Assembly (NCBI GenBank): GCA_963719165.1
Contig: CAVRAV010000001.1
Coordinates: forward strand, 1,302,001 to 1,366,000
Length of the DNA stretch: 64,000 bases
Reading direction: 5' to 3'
Origin: JAOUEA01 sp963719165
GTDB taxonomy: Bacteria > Actinomycetota > UBA4738 > HRBIN12
Shown: positions 16,589 through 24,657 of the stretch, piece by piece
Numbering within the stretch: position 1 is the first letter of the stretch
Layout: each line of letters starts with the position of its first letter
Made by a program: the position numbers and the translations under genes
The notes under the pieces: generated by a model
Databases searched by the model: none
Told to the model about the DNA's origin: nothing
The model's input: the letters and a program-made list of their open reading frames with translations, nothing else

Positions 16589-17746
16589 ATGGCGTCCTCG
16601 ACGGACAAGACCCAGTGGTTCGATCTGCATCACGAGGTCGTCGCCACGGGACTCTGCACGGGCTGCACGGCGTGCATCGTGGTCTGTCCGTTCCATGTCT
16701 TGGCTTACGAGGACGGCGTCCCCGTGCAGTTGCAAGACGAAGGCCCGGACAGGTGCGGGCACGGGGACCGAGGATGCGACATCTGCACGCGGGCGTGCCC
16801 GCGCTTCAGGGGCTGGGAAGACGAGATCGACGTCTCACTCTTCGGCATGACCCGGTCACCCGAGGAGCTCATCGGCAACTACCAGGACATCGTGCTCGCG
16901 CGCGCCACGGACCCCGGATCCTTGATGAGCGGCCAGGACGGCGGCGTCGTCTCGGCCCTCTTGATCTGGGGTCTGCGAACCGGAGAGATCGACGGCGCCT
17001 GCACATCCAAGCTCTCGGATGAACGAGCTTGGGACGCGGAGCCGACGGTCGTGACCGACGCGCAGGGCGTCCTCGATACCGCGGGGTCGCGGTACACCTA
17101 CTCCGCCAACCCGCTCGCGCTCATCAAGGCCGCCGAGCTGGGGCTCACCAAGGTGGCCCTTGTCGGGATGAGCTGCCAGGCCTCGGTCACGGGCGCGATG
17201 GAAGCCCGCCGGGTGAACAAGTGGCGCAAGAAGATCGCGTGGACGTTCGGCCTGCTCTGTTCCAAGACCTTCACGTACGACGGCTTGATGGATGAGATCG
17301 TGCAGCAGGAACTGGGCCTGGACCTCGATCGCCTGGTCCGGGTGAACATCAAGGGCAAGCTTCTCTTCTACACCGACGCCGGCGAGGAGATCACGTACCC
17401 CCTGAAAGACGCGCACCGGTTCACGAGGCCGGGCTGCCTGCGTTGTCCGGACTTCGCCGCGGAGCACGCCGACATCTCCTTCGGGGGACTCGGCCAGTCC
17501 GACGGCTGGACGCTCACCGTGGTCCGCACGGATCGGGGCAAGGACATCTGGGATCGGGCGCTCGCCGACGGCGTCATCGAGTCACGGCCGGGCTCGGAGG
17601 ACCCCCATGCCGTCGACCTCATGTTCAAGCTCGCCGCGAAGTCGCGTCAGCGTTGGCCCGACGCCCAGGAGATCCCCTCGGCCGCCTCAGCCCCCGGCAC
17701 GCTCCCGGATCCGGGCCGGGCGAACGCCGGCGACGCGAACGGCTAA
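16589..17746 (+). CDS. FrhB/FpoF-type F420 hydrogenase/dehydrogenase beta-subunit family protein
   Basis: A 385-residue iron-sulfur flavoprotein of the coenzyme F420 hydrogenase/dehydrogenase beta-subunit family. A ferredoxin-type CTGCTACIVVCP cluster motif lies near the start, followed by a second cysteine group CGHGDRGCDICTRACP, the GGVVSALL flavin-region motif and a late CLRCPDF pair. Members move electrons between F420 and ferredoxin or another partner. No hydrogenase subunits are adjacent, so it is an orphan, but a ferredoxin gene is immediately convergent. ATG 16577 is a less likely start because it lies within the -10 element. Confidence 0.87.
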   Translation: MASSTDKTQWFDLHHEVVATGLCTGCTACIVVCPFHVLAYEDGVPVQLQDEGPDRCGHGDRGCDICTRACPRFRGWEDEIDVSLFGMTRSPEELIGNYQDIVLARATDPGSLMSGQDGGVVSALLIWGLRTGEIDGACTSKLSDERAWDAEPTVVTDAQGVLDTAGSRYTYSANPLALIKAAELGLTKVALVGMSCQASVTGAMEARRVNKWRKKIAWTFGLLCSKTFTYDGLMDEIVQQELGLDLDRLVRVNIKGKLLFYTDAGEEITYPLKDAHRFTRPGCLRCPDFAAEHADISFGGLGQSDGWTLTVVRTDRGKDIWDRALADGVIESRPGSEDPHAVDLMFKLAAKSRQRWPDAQEIPSAASAPGTLPDPGRANAGDANG

Positions 17747-18069
17747 ACGGCGTCCCATGCGGCCACAACCGGGTGATCGACCGCGGCCGGGCCTACCTGA
17801 GCCGCGCCGCCCGGCGATCCCACGCCGCTCACGGTATCGGCGAACCACTCGGCGTTGATCGGCGTGAACTGCTTCCACTCGCCCGGGACGTCGTCCTCGT
17901 AGAAGATCGCCGTGACGGGGCAGGCGGGTTCGCAGGCCCCGCAATCGACGCACTCGTCGGGCTGGATGTAGAGCATGCGCGGACCCTCGTAGATGCAATC
18001 CACGGGACACTCGTCCACGCAGCCGCGGTCCTTCACGTCGATGCAGGGCTCTGCGATGGTGTACGTCAT
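17743..18069 (-). CDS. fdxA: 7Fe ferredoxin
   Basis: A 108-residue ferredoxin with eight cysteines at 9, 17, 21, 25, 40, 43, 46 and 50. The C-x7-C-x3-C spacing at the front and CVDCGACEPACP behind match the mycobacterial/streptomycete 7Fe (3Fe-4S plus 4Fe-4S) FdxA type. A C-terminal extension follows the cluster domain. AAGGAG lies 8 nt before the ATG. It converges on the FrhB-type gene with a CTAA overlap, so the two are not co-transcribed, but they are plausible redox partners. Confidence 0.94.
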   Translation of the reverse strand: MTYTIAEPCIDVKDRGCVDECPVDCIYEGPRMLYIQPDECVDCGACEPACPVTAIFYEDDVPGEWKQFTPINAEWFADTVSGVGSPGGAAQVGPAAVDHPVVAAWDAV

Positions 18070-18155
18070 GCCACGATCTCCTTTTCCACGGTGCCGACCT
18101 CACAAATCATACGACGCTCGCGGTGACCTGCAACCGAGGCGACACGAACCCCGGG

Positions 18156-19076
18156 TCAGTCCTCGGGAGCGAGCGCTCGCAGCGTCGCCGCGACGGAGTC
18201 TCCCTCGGGATCGCCCGGCAGCAGCGCGGGGTACACCACCGTCAGGTCGGCGCCGGCCTGCGCGTAGGCCCGAAGTCCCTCCCGGGCCGACGACGGATCG
18301 CCCAGCAGGCAGATGCGGCGCACGATTGCCTCGGGGATGTCCTGAGGACGCCCCGCGGCAGCGGCGGCCGCCTCCTCGCCGAAACCCATCGTCGTGAACT
18401 GTCGAGCGTACGACGGGTACGAGGCGTATCCGCCGAACGCCGCCCGGAGCGCGGCGAGGGCGGCGGCCCGATCCACGCCCACCGAGGCCCGCACGTAGAC
18501 GGCGATGGTGACGTCGTCGGGGTCCCGACCCGCCGCCTCCGCGGCCTCGCGGACGGAGGAACGCGCCCGGGCCACCCGTTCGGGCGTGCACCAGTTGAGG
18601 AGGACCCCGTCGGCGAGACGACCCGCGAGCGCCACCGCCCGGGGACCCAACGCCGCGATCCAGATGGGGATCGGTAGATCGACCCGCAGCGCCAGGCCCG
18701 CACCCCCGCTCAGGAGACCCCGGATCTCCTCGACCTGGCGGGCGAGCGCCTCCAGGGCGCCGCGCCTCGCGGGTCCCGTCCCGAGCCCCAGGATCAACCG
18801 CCCACCCGATCGCTCCGCCACGGTGGCGGCGCCCATCGCCGTCGAACGGGGCGATCGCGAGGTCATCGGAACGACCCCGGTTCCCAGGAGCATGCTGCGC
18901 GTCTCCCCCGCCAGACCCGTGAGCGCCGCGAAGGCGTCTCGCCCGGCGATCTCCGGCAGGAACACCGCCCGGTACCTCGACCGCTCCGCCTCCCGCACGA
19001 TGCGCGCGAACGGGTCCCACGGCAGCGGGTCGCGCAGTGCGAACGCCACCCCCTTCGGTTGGCGGTCGGCGTTCAT
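18156..19076 (-). CDS. LLM-class flavin/F420-dependent oxidoreductase
   Basis: A 306-residue luciferase-like TIM-barrel oxidoreductase. Typical features are the opening strand GVAFALRDPLPWDPF, LLGTGVVPMTSRSP, GRLILGLGTG and the IAALGPRAVALAGRLADGV stretch. Proteins of this type in actinobacteria usually use coenzyme F420, which would fit the nearby FrhB-type gene; FMN use is not excluded. The ATG at 19076 matches the family start, and longer upstream reading runs into the divergent hydrolase gene. The two ATGs overlap in a CATG. Confidence 0.87.
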   Translation of the reverse strand: MNADRQPKGVAFALRDPLPWDPFARIVREAERSRYRAVFLPEIAGRDAFAALTGLAGETRSMLLGTGVVPMTSRSPRSTAMGAATVAERSGGRLILGLGTGPARRGALEALARQVEEIRGLLSGGAGLALRVDLPIPIWIAALGPRAVALAGRLADGVLLNWCTPERVARARSSVREAAEAAGRDPDDVTIAVYVRASVGVDRAAALAALRAAFGGYASYPSYARQFTTMGFGEEAAAAAAGRPQDIPEAIVRRICLLGDPSSAREGLRAYAQAGADLTVVYPALLPGDPEGDSVAATLRALAPED

Positions 19077-19770
19077 GGTGCCATCGTCGCATGTGGTGGA
19101 GCCGATCACGTTCACGGCGCGAGACGGCGTCCGGCTGGAGGGGGAACTGCGCAGGCCGGACGGGCCCGCGCGGGGATCCGCCGTCATCTGCCATCCCCAC
19201 CCACGGCACGGAGGCAGCAAGGACCACCCCATCCTGTGGGCCCTGCGCAACGAGCTCGCCGGCCGTCGAGGGCTGACGGTGCTTTCGTTCAACTTCCGCG
19301 GCGTCATGGGGTCCGCAGGAACGTACGGCGGTGGCCGCGACGAGCTCGCGGACGTCGACGCGGCCCTCGGCCGCGTCCGAGAGGAGACTCCCGGCCGACC
19401 CACCGTCCTGTGCGGGTGGTCGTTCGGGGCCAACGTCGCGCTGCGCGTTGCGCTCGACGACGACCGCGTCGCGGCGCTGGTGCTCTACGGGATCCCGTTG
19501 CGCCCGAACGACCTCTCGCTTCCCGCTCTGCCCGGGGCGGCGCGGCTCCGGACCTTCCGCGGTGGCGTTCTCTTGATCGCGGGAGACGGCGACACTTACT
19601 GCCCGGCTGACGACATGCGAGCGTTCGCCGCCGAGTTCCCGGCCGCGAACCTCGCGCTGCTCGAGGGCACCGACCACTACCTGTGGCGGCGTGAACGAGA
19701 GGCGGCGACGGTCGCGGGCTCCTTCGTTGAACGCTTCCTCCCGCCCGTCGGGGGCACCCCCGCCCGGTAG
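19075..19770 (+). CDS. Alpha/beta hydrolase
   Basis: A 231-residue alpha/beta hydrolase of the small dienelactone-hydrolase-like type. The nucleophile elbow is GWSFG, the oxyanion-region motif is CHPHPRHGGS, and the acid and base are likely in LIAGDGD and GTDHYLW. Substrate unknown. The start is uncertain: ATG 19075 shares bases with the start of the divergent LLM gene, while in-frame GTG codons at 19093 and 19096 would leave a short gap. No clear ribosome binding site or -10 element helps to decide. Confidence 0.82.
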   Translation: MVPSSHVVEPITFTARDGVRLEGELRRPDGPARGSAVICHPHPRHGGSKDHPILWALRNELAGRRGLTVLSFNFRGVMGSAGTYGGGRDELADVDAALGRVREETPGRPTVLCGWSFGANVALRVALDDDRVAALVLYGIPLRPNDLSLPALPGAARLRTFRGGVLLIAGDGDTYCPADDMRAFAAEFPAANLALLEGTDHYLWRREREAATVAGSFVERFLPPVGGTPAR

Positions 19771-19885
19771 GCGTGACCGTGACGGCCTGCGCCGGCACTC
19801 ATCGAACCTTCATCCGCTTTCTGACAGGATGGACCGCTCCACGCGCGGAGCCGAGTCTGCAACGTGTTGGATCGATGGGGGACGA

Positions 19886-21919
19886 ATGCGCGAGAACGCC
19901 CGGCGGAAACCAAGCACGGCGCGCCTCTCGCGCCTGCTGCTCCTGTGTCTCCTGGCCGGCTGTTCTGCCACTTCGCCTTCGGCGTCCAGGTCCGAGACAC
20001 CCTCACCGTCCCCCTCGCCGACCGACCAGGCGATCACGGGAGCGCTCTCAACGGGCTTCGTCCTGGCACCGGCGGGCTACCGTCTCAGCGCACCCATCCA
20101 GCGCGCAGTGGCGGTGAGTTCTGGCGGCACGGTCTACATCGCGGGTGGCCTCGACGCGGCCGGGACCACCGTGGGGGGCGTGTTCGCCATGAACCCGGCG
20201 ACGGGATCGTTGTCGTCCCTCGGAAGCCTGCCTCGCGCCGTTCATGATGCCGCCGGGGCGATGATCGGTGGCCGGTTGTTCGTCTTCGGCGGAGGGTCCT
20301 CGGTCGGAACCGACCTCGTGCAGGCCTTCGACCCCGCGACCGGGAGCGGCATCGTCGCCGGACACCTGCCTCGGGTGCTTTCTGATCTTTCGGCGGCCAC
20401 GATCGGAGGGATCACCTATCTCGTCGGGGGATACGACGGCGCCCGTCCTCGTCCCGAGATCTACGCCACTTCGGATGGCACACGGTTCCGGTTGGTGGCG
20501 ACGCTGCCCGTCGGACTGCGCTACCCCGCCGTTGCGACCGTCGGCCGCGCGCTGGTAGTGGCCGGCGGGAACGACGCCGCAGGCCCGACGGATGGGATCT
20601 ACCTCGTGGACCCAGTCGCAGGAACCGTGGAACGGGCCGGACGCCTGACGACGCCCGTCGGCCACGCAGCCGCGTTCACGATCGCCGGGATCACCTACCT
20701 GGCCGGCGGACGTAACGCCACGGACGCGCCGGTCGCGAGGGTGAGCGCGGTCGACACGGCATCCGGGTCGGTCAGCACGTTGTCCCCGCTGCCGCGTCCC
20801 ACTGCCGACGCGGCGGTCGCCCCCGCGTCCGGCGGCGTGCTGCTCATCGGCGGCTGGGGCGGACACGCCCTGGACCAGGTCCTTCGGGGAGGTCCAGCTT
20901 CGTCCGGCACGCCGGACGCCCAGACGAGCCCGACGTCGCCGGCCAAGGCCGGATCGAGCGCCCTGACCAAGCGCCCGTTCGCCGGATCGCTGCTCATTGC
21001 CGACCGCGGAAACAACCGGCTGCTCGTGATGAACGCAAACAAGCACATCGTCTGGCGATACCCGTCTCCATCGCTCCCGCCCCCTCCCGATCGCTTCTAT
21101 TTCCCCGACGACGCGTTCTGGGTGCACGGCGGACACGCGATCTTGGTGAACGAAGAAGAGAACAACCTCATCGCCGAGATCGCCTATCCGAGCGGGCGGA
21201 CCCTCTGGACCTACGGACACGCGGGGATCGCCGGATCATCTCCGGGCTACCTCCACCAACCCGACGACGCCTACCCCGTGCCTGGCGGTGGCGTCGTCGT
21301 TGCCGACGCGAAGAACTGCCGGATCCTGTTCTTGAACGTGGCGGGCTCGTTCGACCACCAGATCGGGACGAACGGGGTATGCACCCACGGCTTCCCGGCC
21401 ACGGTGGGCTACCCGAACGGCGACACGCCCCTGCCGAACGGGCACCTGTTGATCTCGGAGCTGAACGGCGCCTGGGTCGACGAGGTCACGGCGGACGGAC
21501 GGCTGATCTGGGCTCGCCAGTTGCCCGGGGTCGTCGAGCCCTCGGATCCGCAACGGCTGGCCGACGGCACGTACCTCGTGGCGAGCTACGCCCGGCCGGG
21601 GGCCGTGATCCGGTTCGATCGCGCCGGCAACGTGCTGTGGACCTACCGCGTCACGAGCGGCCAGGGGATGCTGGACCATCCGAGCCTGGCGGCACCCTTG
21701 CCCAACGGCCTTGTGGCCGTGAACGACGACTATCGACATCGTGTCGTGCTGATCGACCCTGCGACCAACCGCATCGTCTGGCAGTACGGTACCGGTGCTT
21801 CCGGAAGCGGACCCGGCCAGCTGGCCTTCCCGGACGGACTCGATCTGCTCCTGCCCGGCAAGAAGATCCCCCTGCACGTCGACTTCGCGTCTGGGGTCGT
21901 GAAGGCGGGGCAGCCGTGA
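19886..21919 (+). CDS. Lipoprotein with Kelch-like and NHL/PQQ-like beta-propellers
   Basis: A 677-residue exported lipoprotein. The signal peptide ends in LLAGC (C26), followed by a Ser/Pro-rich linker. Residues about 60-320 hold repeated Kelch-type blades (VYIAGGLDAAGTT, LFVFGGGSS, TYLVGGYDGA, TYLAGGRNA). After a second linker the C-terminal half has a different propeller with repeats such as LIADRGNNRLLVMN and VVADAKNCRILFLN, as in NHL or aryl-sulfotransferase-like proteins. It is probably a cell-surface binding or scaffold protein; no catalytic residues are recognised. GGGGGA serves as ribosome binding site. It overlaps the next lipoprotein gene as GTGA. Confidence 0.85.
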   Translation: MRENARRKPSTARLSRLLLLCLLAGCSATSPSASRSETPSPSPSPTDQAITGALSTGFVLAPAGYRLSAPIQRAVAVSSGGTVYIAGGLDAAGTTVGGVFAMNPATGSLSSLGSLPRAVHDAAGAMIGGRLFVFGGGSSVGTDLVQAFDPATGSGIVAGHLPRVLSDLSAATIGGITYLVGGYDGARPRPEIYATSDGTRFRLVATLPVGLRYPAVATVGRALVVAGGNDAAGPTDGIYLVDPVAGTVERAGRLTTPVGHAAAFTIAGITYLAGGRNATDAPVARVSAVDTASGSVSTLSPLPRPTADAAVAPASGGVLLIGGWGGHALDQVLRGGPASSGTPDAQTSPTSPAKAGSSALTKRPFAGSLLIADRGNNRLLVMNANKHIVWRYPSPSLPPPPDRFYFPDDAFWVHGGHAILVNEEENNLIAEIAYPSGRTLWTYGHAGIAGSSPGYLHQPDDAYPVPGGGVVVADAKNCRILFLNVAGSFDHQIGTNGVCTHGFPATVGYPNGDTPLPNGHLLISELNGAWVDEVTADGRLIWARQLPGVVEPSDPQRLADGTYLVASYARPGAVIRFDRAGNVLWTYRVTSGQGMLDHPSLAAPLPNGLVAVNDDYRHRVVLIDPATNRIVWQYGTGASGSGPGQLAFPDGLDLLLPGKKIPLHVDFASGVVKAGQP

Positions 21920-23100
21920 CGCGGCCGGCGGCGCGAGGGGTCGTCCTCGGGTGCCTGCTGATCGCCGCAAGCCTGGCGGCTGGGTGCAGCTCTGGGCCCG
22001 CAACTGGTACGCGGACCGGCGTGGCGGCGGCATCCTCCGTCGGGACCGTGGCGCCAGGAGCGACGCCGAGCGCCGATCCCCCGACCGCCACGTCGACCCC
22101 GCGATCGTCGTCGAAGGCGAACAACGTCTACGCCGCCACGACCTCGGGAGCCTATGCCCCGGCCGTCGCGGGCATCCCGATACGGGTCTTCGTCCCGGAC
22201 AACGACTCGAACGACGTCCGCGTGATCGATCCGAACACGTTCAAGGTCGTCCGGAGGATCGCCGTAGGCAGCGAGCCGCAGCACGTCGCCCCGTCGTGGG
22301 ACCTGAGGCATCTCTACGTCGGCAACGTCTCCGGCAACTCCCTCACCGTGATCGATCCTCGTTCGGGGCGACCGAGCGGCACGATCAACGTACCGGATCC
22401 GTACAACCTCTATTTCACCCCTGACGGCCAACACGCCATCGACGTGTCGGAGGGTCGCGACACGCTGTACTTCTACGACCCCCGGACGTGGAAGCTGCAG
22501 GGTTCGCTCCCGATCCAGTACCGCGGGCCAGATCACCTGGATTTCTCCGCCGACGGCTCGTACTTCCTGATCAGCACCGAGTACGGCGGCGTCGTCGTGA
22601 AGGTGCAGGTGCAGCCCCGGAGGATCGTCGGCGCGGTGAACGTCGGGGGGAGCACCGTCGACGTCAAGGTGGCCCCCGGTGGGGACGTCTTCTACGTGGC
22701 CAACCAGATCCGCGGGGGTGTCTCGGTGATCGACCCGAACACGATGAAAGAGGTGAAATTCATCCCGACGGGCGCTGGCGCGCACGGATTCGCGATGGCG
22801 CGGGATATGCGCCATCTCTACGTGACGAACCGACTCGGCGGGACGATCTCGGTGATCGACACGCGAACCCAGCGGGTCACGGCCACGTGGCACGTGGGGC
22901 AAAGTCCGGACATGCTGCAGGTCTCGGCCGACGGCAAACAGCTATGGACCTCGAACCGGTTCGACGCCTCCGTGTCGGTGATCGACACCCGAACCGGGAA
23001 GGTGCTCCACGTCATCCCGGTGGGCGGGCACCCGCACGGGCTCACGCTGTTCCCCCAGCCGGGGCGGTACTCGATCGGACACAACGGCGTCTACCGCTAG
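21916..23100 (+). CDS. YVTN-type beta-propeller lipoprotein
   Basis: A 394-residue lipoprotein with signal peptide ending in LAAGC (C24) and a Ser/Thr/Pro-rich linker. The rest is a seven-bladed YVTN-type propeller with repeats such as VRVIDPNTFKVVRRIAVG, LTVIDPRSGRP, VSVIDPNTMKEVKFIPTG, ISVIDTRTQRV and VSVIDTRTGKVLHVIPVG. These domains usually mediate surface binding; no enzyme function is seen. The GTG start overlaps the stop of the Kelch/NHL lipoprotein gene, so the two proteins are translated together and may work together outside the membrane. Confidence 0.86.
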   Translation: MTRPAARGVVLGCLLIAASLAAGCSSGPATGTRTGVAAASSVGTVAPGATPSADPPTATSTPRSSSKANNVYAATTSGAYAPAVAGIPIRVFVPDNDSNDVRVIDPNTFKVVRRIAVGSEPQHVAPSWDLRHLYVGNVSGNSLTVIDPRSGRPSGTINVPDPYNLYFTPDGQHAIDVSEGRDTLYFYDPRTWKLQGSLPIQYRGPDHLDFSADGSYFLISTEYGGVVVKVQVQPRRIVGAVNVGGSTVDVKVAPGGDVFYVANQIRGGVSVIDPNTMKEVKFIPTGAGAHGFAMARDMRHLYVTNRLGGTISVIDTRTQRVTATWHVGQSPDMLQVSADGKQLWTSNRFDASVSVIDTRTGKVLHVIPVGGHPHGLTLFPQPGRYSIGHNGVYR

Positions 23101-23155
23101 GCGCGCGCGGAACTCCACGACGACGCGAGGTACCGCGAGCTCGTCCGTGGATCGC

Positions 23156-24589
23156 CTACAGCGGCACGTGCGACAGGACCATGATGCGAGGCTCGGTCAT
23201 CTCCTCCATCGCGAAGCGCAGCCCTTCTCGGCCGAACCCCGAGTCCTTGCTCCCCCCGTAGGGCATCTGGTCCGCCCGGAAGGCGCTCACGTCGTTGATG
23301 ATCACCCCGCCCACCTCGAGCGTGCGATGTGCCTCGAAGGCCCGGTTGATGTCGTTCGTGAATACCCCCGCTTGCAGGCCGTACTTGGAGTTGTTGACCT
23401 CGGCGAGCGCATCCGCGAACGTCTCGTACGGCGTGATGGTGGCCACGGGTCCGAAAACCTCCTCGCAGCGAACCTTCATCTCCGGCGTGGTGCGCCCGAG
23501 CAGGGTGGGCTCGTAGACGGACCCCTCTCCCCTCCCGCCGGTCAGCAGCTCGGCGCCCTGTGCCACGGCCTCCTGCACCCACTCGCCGATGCGATCAGCC
23601 TCGCCTCGGTTGATCACGGGGCCGACGTCGACCGTGGGGTCCATCGGGTCGCCCGACTTGAGGCTCTCGACCTGCTTCGTGAGACGCACGGCGAAATCGT
23701 CGTAGACCTCGGACTGCACCAGGACGCGTTGAACGCTGATGCAGCTCTGTCCCGCCTGGTAGTACCCCCCCACCGCCACGCGCTGAGCGGCGAGGTCCAG
23801 ATCGGCGTCGCCGTGGACGATGACCCCGGCATTGCCGCCCAGCTCCAGCGTCACGCGCTTCTTCGGGTCCAGTCCCTTCAGGTACCACCCGATCGCCGCC
23901 GACCCGGTGAAGCTGATCTTGCGGTAACGCTCATCGCGCGCCATCGTGTCCGCGACCTTGGAGCTCACGGGCAGCACCTGGTACATGCCCTTGGGCAGAT
24001 CGGTCTCGGCGAAGTATTCGGCGAGCACCAAGGACCCGAGGGGAGTGGCGCTCGCGGGCTTCACGACGATCGGTGCGCCCACCGCGAGGGAGGGCGCCAC
24101 CTTGTGCGCCACCAGGTTCAGGGGGAAGTTGAACGGCGTGATGCCGAGCACCGGGCCGTAGGGGAACCGGCGCAGGATGCCCATGCGCCCCGTGAACGCG
24201 GATTCGGTGTCCAGGCGCATCGCCTCATCGCTGCCGTGGCGGAGCACCTCCGAAGCCCAGCGGAACGTCGAGACGGCGCGGGTGGCCTCCACCGTCGCCC
24301 ACTTGAGCGGCTTGCCGCCCTCCCGGGCGATCAGCTCGGCGTTGCGCTCGATGTCTTCGGCGAGGCGCCGGGAGATATGGTCCAGGGCTTCCGAACGCAC
24401 ATGCACCGGTAGGCGCACGCTCTCGGCGAACGTGTCGCTCGCGACCTGCGCGGCCTCCTCGACGTCGGCCTCAGTGGGCACGCCGAGCTCCTCCACGAGG
24501 GAGTCGTCGAACGGGCTCTTGACCTCGAGCGTCCCCTCACCGGAGCGCCACTCGCCGTTCACCAGGAACGGTCTGATCGTCATGGTCAT
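23156..24589 (-). CDS. Aldehyde dehydrogenase, probable succinate-semialdehyde type
   Basis: A 477-residue NAD(P)-dependent aldehyde dehydrogenase. The catalytic base is E249 in LELGG and the nucleophile C283 in GQSCISVQRV; the cofactor motifs FTGS and PFNFPLN are present. By sequence feel it is closer to the lactaldehyde/non-phosphorylating GAPDH-like groups than to classic GabD. Its position after an aminobutyraldehyde-type dehydrogenase and near gabT suggests oxidation of succinate semialdehyde, but this is inference from context. Two in-frame ATGs (24589, 24583) have AAGGG or GGTGG upstream. Confidence 0.88.
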   Translation of the reverse strand: MTMTIRPFLVNGEWRSGEGTLEVKSPFDDSLVEELGVPTEADVEEAAQVASDTFAESVRLPVHVRSEALDHISRRLAEDIERNAELIAREGGKPLKWATVEATRAVSTFRWASEVLRHGSDEAMRLDTESAFTGRMGILRRFPYGPVLGITPFNFPLNLVAHKVAPSLAVGAPIVVKPASATPLGSLVLAEYFAETDLPKGMYQVLPVSSKVADTMARDERYRKISFTGSAAIGWYLKGLDPKKRVTLELGGNAGVIVHGDADLDLAAQRVAVGGYYQAGQSCISVQRVLVQSEVYDDFAVRLTKQVESLKSGDPMDPTVDVGPVINRGEADRIGEWVQEAVAQGAELLTGGRGEGSVYEPTLLGRTTPEMKVRCEEVFGPVATITPYETFADALAEVNNSKYGLQAGVFTNDINRAFEAHRTLEVGGVIINDVSAFRADQMPYGGSKDSGFGREGLRFAMEEMTEPRIMVLSHVPL

Positions 24590-24657
24590 CCACCACCCTT
24601 CCGTGCGAGCGGCGCGCCCTCGTCGGGAGCGCCGGCACGCTCGTCGCGTCCCACCGA

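Noticed and set aside
23101..23155. Intrinsic terminator between the YVTN lipoprotein and aldehyde dehydrogenase genes
   Set aside because: Only a short CGCG-aggtac-CGCG repeat without a following T-tract.
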